A model generated the notes under the pieces. That model saw nothing but the letters and a program-made list of their open reading frames with translations. It had not been told where the DNA came from and did no database searches. Shown piece by piece: positions 46,725-59,486 of a stretch of DNA of 64,000 bases. This DNA is from Imbricaverruca yamaguchii (Eukaryota; Arthropoda; Thecostraca; Neoverrucidae): positions 280,275 to 344,274 of the forward strand of contig JAOTOL010001180.1 in assembly GCA_034440575.1 (NCBI GenBank), in the 5' to 3' direction. The position numbers were made by a program, and so were the translations under genes. The stretch's first letter is position 1, and the number at the start of each line of letters is the position of its first letter.

Positions 46725-46846
46725 GTTCACATGACGGATATGGCATAAATACGTTTTACACTTACGTACACACGGACATACAGATAGAAGCACACACACT
46801 TAGCGGGCTTTACAGGGACGTGTTCTGTGACCGCTCAAACTCGCAC

Positions 46847-47490
46847 TCACTGGTATTTGGGTTGGTAAGACGGGGCAGGGTAAGAAGGCCTGTGGGCAGG
46901 CTTGTAGGCAGGGGCAGGTTGGTACGCCGGGTACTGGGCCTCGCCCTCGTAGGTGACCTCAGCCACGTTGCCGGAGTAGGCATCGGTAGTGTTGTAGGTC
47001 ACCGTCTGGGTACGGCCGTCGGGAAGGACAACAGAGTAAGAGCCCTGGGTGCTGTAGCCGTCACGGGCCTCCTGGGCGTTGAACTTGGGGTCGTAGTCGC
47101 TGTAGCCGTGGACATCGTAGCTGTAGTCGTACTTTGGAGGAGCGTCATAGCTCTGCTGGTGTCCGTAGCTGGGCTGGTGGTAGGCCGGGGCCGGAGCGTG
47201 GTAGCTCTGGGCGGCAGCAACGGCCAAAAGAGCGGCGACGATGAACACCTGGAAAATAATGGTTCAGAGGTCAGCCATGGCTACGCTTTGAAGTAATGCT
47301 GGCTCGTACAGAGTTCGTTGTGCCAGCGAGTTAATAAAAAGAAGTGCCGTTTGCATCTACGCCAGGAACAGATCCATCATACAAATATTCCTTCATTAGT
47401 ACTTCAAAGTGAAGAGCTACTAGAACCTCTTCCCCAGTACCAGCGACAATGTGGTGACCGCAGCTCCGTTCCTTGGACCCTCACCTTCAT
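46847..47490 (-). CDS. Cuticle protein G, R&R chitin-binding, pro-resilin-like (2 exons)
   Basis: Secreted cuticle protein of 135 residues. Exon 1 is 47,485-47,490 and exon 2 is 46,847-47,248, with an intron of 236 bp. Signal peptide as in E. It has only one APAYHQPSY repeat where E, F and H have two, so 11 residues were lost or never gained. The R&R domain has YSDYDPKF and an unusual NTTDAYSGNVAEV. The tail ends PSYQPKYQ. It belongs to tandem unit 2. Confidence 0.92.
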
Positions 47491-47546
47491 GTTGAGTGGC
47501 GGTGAGTGTGTGGGGGTGACTGGTGTCGATGATCAGGTGACAGGCG

Positions 47547-47577
47547 CTTTATATGTGCGCCGGCACAGCTGACCTAG
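47547..47577 (-). promoter_or_regulatory. Gene G promoter: TATA box and CTAGGTCA octamer
   Basis: TATAAAG (47,547-47,553) and CTAGGTCA (47,570-47,577) on the minus strand, 16 bp apart. Confidence 0.72.
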
Positions 47578-48470
47578 CCGGGGGCAGCACGTGGGCGTGG
47601 CTATGGAGTCGCGCTGCACCGCTGCCTGCGAGGTTTGAAAATGCAGGCCACGACCTCACTGTCCGCTAGATCGCTTTTCTCAGTGTGCCTTATTCGGTTG
47701 ATGGCCCGTACCCGATACGAGAGCTGCGGGGGGTGGGTCGAAGATGCTCTTTCAGAGTTTCGCGCCATAAGCATGGGCTCTGCCGATGTGTACTGGTAGA
47801 AAGTTCCGAAATCCTCAGTACTGCTGGCCAGTCTACTTCGTTGAGTATACAGGTTGCTTCATCTGCTAAATGGGTATCTTGATTGCTTTTGCTTAGCTGC
47901 AATTGTACCATTCGTTATTTATTCTGGAATGATCTTAGTTGTATTATTGCTAGTTCCTGAGGAATTGTTAACGATTTATGAACTCAAAGTTAGCGACCTG
48001 TTATCCAGGAAGTTGTTTTTGTCAGCCAAACGGTAGGTGGCTATTGTAACAGGTACGAATCGTTACATACATTATCTAAAGTACAACTGATCGCCTCACT
48101 CATGGGGCCGTATTTCGGTCTTATCGTGAAGCAGGACACTACCACGGTGCAGTAATTTCCGAATGACAAAAGAACCGGACGCAACATCATAATTAACGCA
48201 TCGCAGATAGAAGCTGGAATGTATTGCGTAGCGCTCAAAACGCCTGTATCACGAAACTGTGGCGGAATGCATTACGTATAACTATGCATAAGTTGAATAT
48301 AGGTTCGCATCTGTGTGCTCGAGTCTATTTGAAATATATGTGTATATTTATAATGAGGTTCAGCGTGATAATCAGTGTGTTGAAGCGGTCGACGGGAGGG
48401 GACATCGGAGTGGCGCATCTCCGGAATCAGCCCGGGGACGACTACCAAATGTTGGCGACGTTCCACGCTA

Positions 48471-50745
48471 CGATTGGCTGAGCGACATCCGGTGTTGCTG
48501 TTGCTTGTCATTCCGGACCCTGCTGAACGGGACTTAACAGCGGGCGTGATAAATTGGGACACATTACCCCTCCCGCGACGAGGCACCACCTTTCCGTGGT
48601 GGTGGGGATTGCGTGCCCCAGTGACCCGGAGTCCCAGTCCACCGGTGAGCCGGCGAGGGGTCAGACTAAGAGTGCCTCATTCGTCCTTTCATCCATACGC
48701 TTCCATTCCAATGCCCATCTCATCTCAACATCCATGTCCTTCACCTGACCCTGCAACACCAACTATTCCTACTATGAACAGGGCCCTACGCCTCCAGGAC
48801 ATGTTCCCCGGTCCTGCCCACCAGCTCAGTATTATCGGGGTAGTCGCCTCCCCGTCGTTCCGTCCCCCGGGGTTGACCGAGTCCTGGAGGTTGAGATCTC
48901 CGTAACACGGTGCTAGTTTGAACGGGGGACCAGCACACCCCTTTGGTCCTGATATCCCGGAGGTGTGGGCTGGCCCGTAGGGCCCCATACGGTCCAAGCG
49001 GCTAGTCGTCTCGGGTCGGGGCATGGGTGTATACCCAGTGCCCGCCGTCCCGACCGGCCGGGGTCAAGGGGTGGGCAGCGCTGCTAGTGCGATCGGGGTG
49101 GTGAGCCTCTCTCTCTCCCGGCTGAACGAAGGCGCTGCCCGCTCCTTATAGCTCCTTCGGGCACCTGGCGCCCTCCCGTTCGCGGGACCCAGGCTCCCCC
49201 AGGAGGGCCCCTTTGTGATGGGGTGCCACGGCGAGCCGAGACCAAGACAGCACACGGCATCCACAGCATATAAACCACCTCTGGTTCCTCTCGTGGAGAC
49301 CAGACAAGTAGCTTCTCTGCTCCATGTATACTAATGTTTCGAGGAAAAACGAGGTGTTTCGCCTCCTTATCACCCTTTCGCAGGCGAGATGGGTGTGATC
49401 GATTTGGCAAAATCTTACGCTGCGTGAAATTAAACGATGGTGCTTTGGACGCGGAACTTGCAGGGGCAGAGGAGGCAGAAAGTGGATTGAAGTTATGAGT
49501 TTAGATCCCTTGTCTGGAAAAATAAGAGTAGGGTCAAAAAGAGCATTCAATCAACCATAGAACGCAAAAGACAAAACAAAAACAATTCGCGAGGCCTTAC
49601 CAACTGTTTTGACCTGAGGGAGGTACCGGAGAAGGAGATTGTGAACAGATTGGCGGAATTTGTCGTCACTGAAGCAAGGAAAATGAAGGTGAGAAGAGGC
49701 TCGAAGCTTATTACATCAACGTGATATTAACATTCAATACTACTGATATTCCCTCAGAAATGCATGTGGGCTACGTCCTTGTGAAAGCCCGTACTTTTCT
49801 TCCCAATCCGATGAGATGTTTTAAGTGGCAGAAGTTCAAACATACCAACAAATACTGCTCGAATAGCCCTATATGTGGCAGGTGCGCCTTCCAGGAACAT
49901 GAGAGCGAAAGCCGCACCTGCGAAATCCCCTTCTGTGCGATCTGTGGCGTGGGGCAGGACCCCCATACTTCTTACGATTGAACCTGCCTGAATTACAACA
50001 GAGAGGAGATAATATATATCAAGCACACACTAAAAATATCGTTTCGGGAACCAAGGGATGAATATGAACAATCTCATGTCAGAATTTCGTGCGCGTCAGA
50101 AGTGAAAAGAACGTATATTCCACATCACGCACATCCCGACGGAACCTCAGAGCTGATGCTGATGATGACCTCCAGCCTCCTCTCCCCTCCCTCACGCCCC
50201 ACCACCATCCCTAGATCCACCCTCTCCATCTCCTCCCTCCCCGAATCCTCCTCCTTCTAGAGAGTTAGGCCTCGCCCTCGCCCCCCGCCCCAACAACTAC
50301 ATCCACACCTGCATCACCTTCCAGAAATACGCTCCGACCAATCCAAATTCTAGACGTCAGCTCGCAATTTCAGGTATCCGAAAGGCATGTCTGCGAAGCA
50401 AAACGAGCACGGTTCGCTCAAATGGAATAGGAACGGGTCAAGGGCCTCCAAGGTACCGGCATTGCGCCTCCCAAATGTCAGTCACCCCATTGCCGCTACA
50501 GCGAGGGGAGGGACAGGTGGGGTGTGAATGGTCCTCCCCGTCTCCGCCTCAGCTGAGTGTCCCACAAAAGCGAGCGCGGACTCTTAGGTCTTACCACCCT
50601 GAGTCCTCGATGGACTCTCTTGGAGACAGGGCACAGGGACACCGACTCCGCCAGATTGTAAACCGCCCCGCCATTTTAGCAACGTTGATGTCCATCTGGC
50701 TATCTGATCTATATTCTTTTCTTTTTAACTGACCAGGCAGTCGCT
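48471..50745 (+). mobile_element. Non-LTR retrotransposon relic in unit 2 (longer ORF1, tail missing)
   Basis: Same relic as unit 1, with zinc knuckles at 49,760-49,980 (GRCAFQEHESESRTC, then CEIPFCAICGVGQ), again with Trp in the first knuckle. Past about 50,150 it differs from the other copies. About 590 bp follow that resemble a proline-rich ORF1 C-terminus ending near SWMSIW-like codons, and the AACCAACC tail is absent. At about 50,750 it rejoins the common spacer. So this copy lost a different part of the element. Confidence 0.6.
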
Positions 50746-50824
50746 CGGCTATTGGTAGTCTTATTTTACCACCATGCAATCACTGTTGTCTCAACGCACA
50801 AGGCAAGGATACCAACCGTACGCG

Positions 50825-50883
<59 letters not shown>
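50825..50883. repeat. (TA)n microsatellite
   Basis: About 58 bp of AT dinucleotide, present only in this unit, at the place where units 2 and 4 read ACGACGAGCAGGGTTGG. Confidence 0.97.
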
Positions 50884-50885
<2 letters not shown>

Positions 50886-51542
50886 CTGATTCCTCGTGCT
50901 GGCTTTTGTTTCCTGTTCCTCTTATTTACGCTTCGCGGTACCTTTAGACAGCTTGCCATTGTACATTGTGCGTTTAAACAACTTGCATTCCATTGTGCTA
51001 CTTGTAGCAACCTTATTTCCATTGGCAATCCGGCGAGGTGGGAAGCGTATCGACTAGACAGATATTCATAATTGTTTAACTTTCAATAGAGATGTTTCAA
51101 TATGTCAGTGGACACTTTATTGCCTCATTTGCCGTGCTTCTCGTGAAACAAAATTAATTGCGCCACTGTTTGTAATGCACATTGTACTGGACGCATTGCA
51201 CATTGATATGCATTCGCATTGTTCTCCCTTCGTCTCCAAAGCTTCCTCCTCGCTAAAAACCCAGTTTGTGAGTATATGTTGAAAGAGCTGTATTGCGACT
51301 TGTGCCGAACGCTCGCAAGCAGTCGTCCCCCTCCCCCAACCACGGCTGACACGGCCGTGAAATGGTATAGTTCGTGTGCTGCCTGGTGTTGGTCATGTTG
51401 TACGCAAGTTAACAGTTATTCTCTCATTTCTGATTAGCTTTGTCTTCTTCATTGTAGTGGGCACAACATAACCTCGTTGTCGACGTGCCCCTACGCATCA
51501 TGATCGTTTTGTTCATTATAGCTCCAGGCGTAGGTGATTGAT

Positions 51543-51548
51543 TTTATT
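51543..51548 (-). terminator. Poly(A) signal of cuticle gene H
   Basis: AATAAA on the minus strand, about 124 bp past the stop. Confidence 0.6.
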
Positions 51549-51671
51549 ATTCACATGACGGATATGGCATAAATACGTTTTACACTTACGTACACACGGA
51601 CATACAGATAGAAGCACAAAAAACGTAGCGGGCTTTACAGGGACGTGTTCTGTGACCGCTCAAACTCGCAC

Positions 51672-52346
51672 TCACTGGTACTTGGGTTGGTAAGACGGGG
51701 CAGGGTAGGAAGGCCTGTGGGCGGGCTTGTAGGCAGGGGCAGGCTGGTACGCCGGGTACTGGGCCTCGCCCTCGTAGGTGACATCAGCCACGTTGCCGGA
51801 GTAGGCATCGGCAGTGTTGTAGGTCACCGTCTGGGTACGGCCGTCGGGAAGGACAACAGAGTAAGAGCCCTGGGTGCTGTAGCCGTCACGGGCCTCCTGG
51901 GCGTTGAACTTCGGGTCGTAGTCGCTGTAGCCGTGGACATCGTAGCTGTAGTCGTACTTTGGAGGAGCGTCATAGCTCTGCTGGTGTCCGTAGGTGGGCT
52001 GGTGGTAGGCCGGGGCCGGAGCGTAGGTGGGCTGGTGATAGGCCGGGGCCGGAGCGTGGTAGCTCTGGGCGGCAGCAACGGCCAAAAGAGCGGCGAGGAT
52101 GAACACCTGAAAAATAATGGTTCAGAGGTCAGCCATGGCTACGCTTTGAAGTAATGCTGGCTCGTACATAGGCCGTTGTGCCAGCGAGTTGACAGAAAAA
52201 TGGCGTTTGCACCTACGCCAGGAACAGATCCATCATACCAATATCCCTTCATTAGTACTTCAAAGTGAAGAGCCACTAGAACCTCTTCCCCAGTACCAGC
52301 GACAATGTGGTGACGGCAGCTCCGTTCCTTGGACCCTCACCTTCAT
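51672..52346 (-). CDS. Cuticle protein H, R&R chitin-binding, pro-resilin-like (2 exons)
   Basis: Secreted cuticle protein of 146 residues. Exon 1 is 52,341-52,346 and exon 2 is 51,672-52,106, with an intron of 234 bp. Signal peptide MKVFILAALLAVAAAQS (Leu in place of Val at position 6). Two APAYHQPTY repeats, an R&R domain with YSDYDPKF and TADAYSGNVADV, and a tail ending PSYQPKYQ. It belongs to tandem unit 3, whose upstream LINE relic is split by the hAT element. Confidence 0.92.
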
Positions 52347-52402
52347 GTTGAATGGCGGTGGTTGTGTGGGGGTGACTGGTGTCGATGTTCAGGTGACAGG
52401 CC

Positions 52403-52433
52403 CTTTATATGTGCGCCGGCACAGCTGACCTAG
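52403..52433 (-). promoter_or_regulatory. Gene H promoter: TATA box and CTAGGTCA octamer
   Basis: TATAAAG (52,403-52,409) and CTAGGTCA (52,426-52,433) on the minus strand, 16 bp apart. Confidence 0.72.
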
Positions 52434-53899
52434 CCGGGGGCAGCAGGTGGGCGTGGCTATGGAGTCGCGCTGCACCGGTGCCTGCGAGGTTTGAAAATGC
52501 AGGCCACGACCTCACCGCCCGCTAGATCGCTTATCTCAGTGTACCCTATTCGGTTAATGGGCCGTACCTGATACGAGCGCTGCGGGGGGTGGGTCGAAGA
52601 TGCTCTTGCAGAGTTTCGCGCCATAAGCGTCGGCTCTTTGCCGGTGTGTACTGGTAGAAAGTTCCGAAATCCTCAGTACTGCTGGCCAGTCTACTTCGTT
52701 GAGTATACAGGTTGCTTCATCTGCTAAATGGGTATCTTGATTGCTTTTGCTTAGCTGCAATTGTACCATTCGTTATTTATTCTGGAATGATCTTAGTTGT
52801 ATTATTGCTAGTTCCTGAGGAATTGGTAACGATTTACGAACTCAAAGTTAGCAACCTGTTATCTAGGAAGTTGTTTTTCTCAGCCAAACGGTAGGTGGCT
52901 ATTGTAACAGGTACGAATCGTTACATACATTATCTGAATAACATCTGATCGCCTCACTCATCGGGCCGTGTTTCGGTCCTATCGTGAAGCAGGACACTTT
53001 ACCACGGTGCAGTAATTTCCGAATGACAAAAGAACCGGACGCAACATCATAATTAACGCATCGCAGATAGAAACTGGAATGTATTGCGTAGCGCTCAAAA
53101 CACCTCTATCACTAAACTGTGGCGGAATGCATTACGTATAACTATGCATAAGTTCAATATAGGTTCGCATCTGTGTGCTCGAGTCTATTTGAAATATATG
53201 TGTATATTTATAATGAGGTTCAGCGTGATAATCAGTGTGTTGAAGCGGTCGACGGGAGTGAACATCAGAGTGGCGCATCTCCGGAACAGCCCGGGAACGA
53301 CTACCAAATGTTGGCGACGTTCCACGCTACGATTGGCTGAGCGACATCCGGTGTTGCTGTTGCTTGCCATTCCGGACCCTGCTGAACGGGACTTAACGGC
53401 GGGGCGTGAGAAATGGGACACATTACCCCTCCCGCGACGAGGCACCACCTTTCCGTGGTGGTGGGGATTGCGTGCCCCAGTGACCCGGAGTCCCAGTCCA
53501 CCGGTGAGCCGGCGAGGGGTCAGACTAAGAGTGCCTCATTCGTTCTTTCATCCATACTCTTCCATTCCAATGCCCATCTCATCTCAACATCCATGTCCTT
53601 CACCTGACCCTGCAACACCAACTATTCCTACTATGAACAGGGCCTTACGCCTCCAGGACATGTTCCCCGATCCTGCCCACCAGCTCAGTATTATCGGGGT
53701 AGTCGCCCCCCCCCTCCGTCGTTCCGTCCCCCGGGGTTGACCGAGTCCTGGAGGTTGAGATCCCCCGTCACACGGTGCTAGTTGGAACGGGGGACCAACA
53801 CACCTCTTTGGTCCTGATATCCCGGAGGTGTGGGCTGGCCCGGAGGGTCCCATACGGTCCAAGCGGCTAGTCGTCTCGGGTCGGGGCATGGGTGTATAC

Positions 53900-54187
53900 T
53901 AGGGTGTGTCGCCTGAACGGTTTTTCTGATGCTTAGTGGAATTATCGTGCATATCACCTAAAAAAACCCTGTGGTCGAAATCAAATCGAAATCAAACAAT
54001 AAACAAAATATGCGACAGGCCGATAAAGAAACAAATTTGCCGGGCGCCCGGCGTTGACGTCTCCAGTGATGGCGCTCCGTTGCGATTGGCATCTAACACC
54101 ACGCGTCGGTCCCCGTCGGAGCGCCGCCGCGGCGCTGTGACGAAAAAGGCGGCAGTCGTTGCTGTGGATGACTTATAAATGGATTCC
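53900..54187 (+). repeat. hAT left terminal inverted repeat
   Basis: About 288 bp, matching 56,474-56,770 inverted. After the first 11 bp there are about 20 diverged bases, then strong identity through GCCGGGCGCCCGGCGTTGA and GATGGCGCTCCGTTGCGATT. Confidence 0.85.
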
Positions 54188-54478
54188 GGTAATTCAAAAA
54201 CAGATCAGGGGAGCCGGGATATATCTGATTTTAAAGATTAAACTTCACTGAAGGACTGATCGCTCCACTTTCCTTTGTCTGTGCTCCACCTTTCACAGTG
54301 CTATGAATCATCATTGGAATAAATTGCGTACGCACTAACGACACAAAATAACTTCGCATGCCATACATCCGTTTTATTAGTCAATCCAAGTCTCCTGTTC
54401 CCTTTCGTTACTCAAGTTTCAAGGGAAACTGGGATTATCAGCAGTAGGGACAACCTATTAACGAGGGCGACACGAGCC

Positions 54479-56057
54479 GTGCTGATATCTGATATCGATG
54501 TGCTGAAATGTGATATCGCGATATCGCGAAAATGTGCTGATATCGATAGCTGCAAATGTGCGATGGCCGACAAAGTGCCACGGATGGAGTTTCCCTTTGT
54601 CCAAGACCAGAGAGGACCTCGCCAAATGCAAATCGGCACCGCAGATATCCGTGAAACCACTCGTCGACGCGCCATGGACGAAAGGAGGCGTCTGACCGCC
54701 GAGAGAGTCACATCAACACAACCGGGACCTTCTGGAATGGCCCAGCTAGATTCTAATTCAGACCAAGATTCCGCCACAGATTCATCATCGCTCACATCTG
54801 TAGTCAATGAGTCAGAGTATATGGTGAACAGTTACACAGACGAACTGCTAAATACGGCTCTAGCAGCAGATCGGTACGGAGTGTCTAATCGTGCGTGTGC
54901 TGCGATCATAAACGGTTTCCAAGTGGACATTGGTCGGATCACTTCTGACGATATGGACTGCATAGTGGATAGCAAAAAAGTATGGCGAGCAAGGGATCGG
55001 ATTATAAGAGAGGTAGTAGCCCAGAGCCATGAGGATCATGCAGGTCGTGTATCTGGTCTCTACTTCGACGGTAGAAAAGATGACACGCTTATGACAGCCA
55101 GTTCAAAGAAGACGGAAGAGCACATTGTGGTTGTATCCGAGCCAGACAGTGCATATTTAGGACATTTTACCCCACAGACTAGGAAAGCGGAGGACATTTT
55201 TCAGGACCTGAACGCCGTGGCATATGAGTTTGGTGCGGATGCTTCTGTGCTTGGCTGTGACAGCACGAGAGTTAATACTGGCCAAAAAGGTGGTGTTATC
55301 CGTTTGTTTGAGCTCGGACAAAAACGCCCCGTCCACTGGTTTGTGTGCCAACTTCATGCAAATGAACTTAATCTTCGTGCAGTATTTAGCCAGTTAGATG
55401 GAGTCACAACAGGACCTAAGTCGTTTAGTGGGCTGATTGGCCGGGCTGCTGCAGGCGCAGTAGATACCTTGCTAGTGGTCGATTTTGAGCCAATCGATGG
55501 CGGAAATGTTTCAGAAATGACGCAGGAGATTCTCAGTGACCTAAGTTCAGACCATGCTATTCTGTACAGTCTGGCGCGTAGTGTCCAGACTGTAGTATCT
55601 CAGACAGAACTGCGAACATGAAGATCGGTCCACTAAACCACTCCAGGTGGCTGACTCTGGCGGCGCGAATTCTCCGGCTCTACATATCAACCGAACAGCC
55701 ATCAGACAGTCTGAGAATGCTAGCGGAGTTCATGGTGTGCGGAGTGAATAGGGGGCAAACAGCATCATGGAGCTGATTGATTGGTGTAATGAGGCGATAA
55801 CCGAGCCGCCCTTGACGCAACAACTGTCCGATGATGACTTACTAGACATCATCGCGAGTCCTCTCGAAGTACCGCCATACCCCGTGCACAGTCAGACGGT
55901 GGAACGGATGGTGAAAGTGGTGACCGAGGCGTCTTTGAAGGTAATTGGTGAAGAGGCCCGCCACGGTTACATTATGGCGAAGTTGAAACACAGGTCGGCA
56001 ATGCCAGTGCTCACCAGCAAAAAGGATTTGATGTCGGGTTTTCTGTCGAGCATGTAG
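54479..56057 (+). pseudogene. hAT-family transposase, broken by frameshifts
   Basis: The first frame (54,479-55,621) covers the N-terminus and the RNase-H-like core: LYFDGRKDDTLM holds a candidate first acidic residue, GCDSTRVNTGQKGG a second, followed by CQLHANELNLR, a Cys-x2-His motif usual in hAT proteins. A -1 shift at 55,618 opens a second frame (KIGPLNHSRWLTLAARILRL) that soon stops. A third frame at 55,767-56,057 reads PPYPVHSQTVERMVKVVTEA, the C-terminal part. Compared with related proteins I recall, a stretch between the second and third frames seems missing. It probably once cut and pasted the element; no longer active. Start codon uncertain. Confidence 0.75.
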
Positions 56058-56473
56058 ACAAGTAGTACAGTTATAAAATGATAGTTCGTACAAAAATTGT
56101 GTCCGCTCGTACAAAAGGTGACGTCGCTGTATGCCCGTCTCCTTCGGTTGTAGTGGAACGGAGCATGATGCCGATTTCGCCTGGTCTATTTGTCATAACA
56201 ATAAGATACCAAGTGTCTCATAATGATTTAATTTGTCTTCGATGTAAACAGACGATGAATTTTGAAGATGTTCAACCTTTCAAAAGTGAAAATATTAGCA
56301 TTATACGCCGATAGATCTACTTATTGAAAATGGAACGAACAAGCGACGTAAAGTGAACCTTTCTTTCATGCGTCAAATATCCAGGCAACTTATTAAGCGA
56401 CTGGTGGTTATCAAAAGCCTTTTTACCCCACTAAACACTTTCATTGAGTTTTTATTAATGAGCTTCATCGCCA

Positions 56474-56770
56474 GAATCCATTCATCAGTCATCCACAGCA
56501 CCGACTGTTGCCATTTCGTCTCAGCGCCGCGGCGGCGCTCCGACGGTGGCCGGAGGCGTGGTGTTAGATGCCAATCGCAACGGAGCGCCATCACTGGAGA
56601 CTTCAACGCCGGGCGCCCGGCAAATTTGTTTCTTTATCGGCCTGTCGCATATTTTGTTTATTGTTTGATTTCGATTTGGTTTCGACCACAGGTTTTTTTT
56701 AGGTGATCTGCACGATAATTTCACTAAGCAAAGTGCAATTTCCAAAAAAGGTCCTTCGTGACACACCCTA
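56474..56770 (-). repeat. hAT right terminal inverted repeat
   Basis: About 297 bp, the inverted partner of 53,900-54,187. Confidence 0.85.
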
Positions 56771-59486
56771 GTGTATACCCAGTGCCCGCCGTCCCGGCCG
56801 GCCGGGATCAGTGGGTGGGCAGCGCTGCTAGTGCGATCGGGGTGGTGCGCCTCTCTCTCTACCGGCTGAACGAAGGCGCTGCCCGCTCCTTATAGCTCCT
56901 CGGACTCCTGGCGTCCTCCCGTCCGTGGGACTCAGGCTCCCCCAATAGGGCCGCTTTTGGGTGGGGTGCCACGGCGAGCCGAGACCAAGACAGCACGCGG
57001 CATCCACAGCATATAAACCACCTCTGGTTCCTCTCGTGAAGACCAGACAAGTAGCTTCTCAGCACCCCGTATACTTATCTTTCGTAGAAAAACGAGTTGT
57101 CTCGCCTCATTATCACCCTTGCAAAGGCGAGACGGGTGTGATCGATTTGGCAAAATCTTACGCTGAATGAAATAAAACGATGGTGCTTTGGACGCGGAAC
57201 GTGCAGGGGCAGAGGAGGCAGAAAGTGCATTGAAGTTATCTGAGTTTAGATCCATTGTCTGGAAAAAATAAGAGTAGGGTCAAAAAGAGCATTCAATCAA
57301 CCATAGAACGCAAAAGACAAAAAAACAATTCGCGGTGTCTTACCAACTGTTTTGACCTGAGGGAGGTGCCGGAGAAGGAGATTGTGAACAGATTGGCGGA
57401 ATTTGTCGTCACTGAAGCAAGGAAAATGAAGGTGAGAAGAGGCTCGAAGCTTATTGCATTAACGTGATATTAGCATTCAATACCACTAATATTCCCTCAG
57501 AAATACATGTGGGACTACGTCCTTGTGAAGGCCCGTACTTGTCTTCCCAATCCGATGAGATGTTTTAAGTGGCAGAAGTTCGAACATATCAGCAAATACT
57601 GCCGGAATAGCCCTATATGTGGCAGGTGCGCCTCCCAGGAACATGAGAGCGAAAGCCACACCTGCGAATCCCCTTCTGTGCGATCTGTGGCGGGGCAGGA
57701 CCCCAATACTTCTTACGATTGAACCTGCCTGAATTACAACAGAGAAAAGGAGATAATTTATATCAAGCACACACTAAAAATATCGTTTCGGGAACCAAGG
57801 AATGAATATGAACAATCTCGTGTCAGAATTTCGTGCGTGTTAGAATTGAAAAGAACGTATATTCCACATCACGCACATCCCAACGGAACCTCTGAGCTGA
57901 TGGCGCACCTGACAGCTCGTCCACGCTCCTTTGGAGTGCCTCCTGCGTCGAAAGTAAGGCAGGGCCAGCTAACCCAAAATAACAGCGATACGACCGACAG
58001 CCCACTCTCCACAAGTGATGCCGTTCACCTATTATAAGACCCCACCAGATCAACGCCCGATGGCGTGGCATGAACGGTTGTCCAACGGGGAAAGAGGCCT
58101 CGGTCCTTCCCACCCAATTCCACCCCCTCCCACCTACCTCGAAATCCCCGCCTCCCACTTCCCGTCCGCCCTCCAGTCTCCCCTCCCCTCCCTCACGCCC
58201 CACCATCACCCCTAAATGCACCCTCTCCATCTCCCTCCCCGAATCCTCCTCCTTCCCGAGAGTCAGGCCCTGCCCAGGAATCAGGTTTGTACGTGTGTCT
58301 CTCACCGTTAGAGAATCATTAGGGGACCAGTCTTCCATTGTTCGATCGGGACAGCTTTTCCGCTTTCTATCGTAAATCAAGTTCTTTGTGAGTTATACTC
58401 CTCAAGAATCGCAGCACGGCATGGTATCACACTTGTATTTGCCCCGTGGCATGTCATCCTGAATGACCTTTGTTTGCTTTCACTGTTTCACTTATGATGT
58501 TGCTTGCATCTTACGGTTTGACTGCCGATGTTGTGGGCGCTGCATGACCGACGCATTCGATGCGCCTCTAAACTCCAGTAACCAACCAACAAACCGATCG
58601 GACCCGCTGATCAATTATGTGCACTAGTATTACCATTGGTAGTCTTATTTCACCACCGTGCAATCACTGTTGCCTCCAGCCGTCTTGAATGCCTATATGG
58701 GTGTTTTTCGTCAATGTGTGGTATTTTGCAGTTCATTTAAACACTTATGCACCCGTGGCAAAATTGGACGACGCAAGACAAGGATACCAACCGTATACGA
58801 CGAGCAGGGTTGGTAATTCCTCGTGCTGCCTTTTGTTTCCTATTACTTATATTTACGATTGGCGGTACCTTTAAACAGCATGCCATTGTACATTGTGCGT
58901 TTAAACAACTTGCATTCCATTGTGTTACTTATAGCAACCCTATTTCCATCGGCAATCCGGCGAGGTGGCAAGCGTATCGACTGGACTGATATTCATAATT
59001 GTTTAACTTCCAACAGAGATGTTTCAACATGTCAGTGGGCACTTTATTGCCTTATTTGCCGTGTTTCTCTTCGAACAAAATTAATTGTGCCACTGTCTGC
59101 AATGCACATTGTACTGGACGCATTGCACATTGATATGCCCCTCGCATTGTTCTCCTTCGTCTCCAAAGCTTCCTCTTTCCAAACCCTCTTCCTCGCTAAG
59201 AACCCAATTTGTGAGGATATGTTGAAAGAGCTGTATTGCGACTTGTGCCGAACGCTCGCAAGCAGTCGTCCCCCCTCCCCCAAACACGGCTGACACGGCC
59301 GTGGCATGGTATAGTTCGTGTGCTGCCTGGTGTTGGTCATGTTCTACGCAAGTTAACAGTTATTTTCCCATTTCTGATCAGCTTTGTCTTCTTCATTGTA
59401 GTGGGCACAACATAACCTCGTTGTCGACGTGCCCCTACGCATCATGATCGTTTTGTTCATTATAGGTCCAGGCGTAGGTGATTGAT

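Larger units (their letters stand above)
45831..50750. repeat. Tandem unit 2 (gene G + spacer + LINE relic)
   Basis: Second unit. The left spacer (45,831-46,718) and the upstream spacer (47,578-48,470) align along their whole length with units 3 and 4. No further genes in the spacers. Confidence 0.8.
53900..56770 (+). mobile_element. hAT-type DNA transposon, 2,871 bp, with long TIRs and 8-bp target duplication
   Basis: The element begins TAGGGTGTGTC and ends with its complement GACACACCCTA. It is flanked by GTGTATAC on both sides (53,892-53,899 and 56,771-56,778). Units 2 and 4 show the corresponding site uninterrupted (GTATACCCAGTGCCCGCC in unit 2). An 8-bp duplication and TAGGG-type ends fit the hAT superfamily. 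The terminal repeats extend about 290 bp with mismatches. The interior carries one broken transposase gene. 54,188-54,478 and 56,058-56,473 hold no other feature. Confidence 0.9.
53331..58590 (+). mobile_element. Non-LTR retrotransposon relic in unit 3, split by hAT
   Basis: The left part is 53,331-53,899 and the right part 56,771-58,590, matching unit 1 continuously once the hAT element and one target copy are taken out. The ORF1 remnant has a zinc knuckle at about 57,507-57,720, again with Trp in the first knuckle. The tail is the TAACCAACCAAC word near 58,590. No RT. Confidence 0.65.
50751..58600. repeat. Tandem unit 3 (gene H + spacer + LINE relic, split by hAT)
   Basis: Third unit, longer because of the 2.9-kb hAT insertion. 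The left spacer (50,884-51,542) and upstream spacer (52,434-53,330) match units 2 and 4 closely. Confidence 0.8.
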
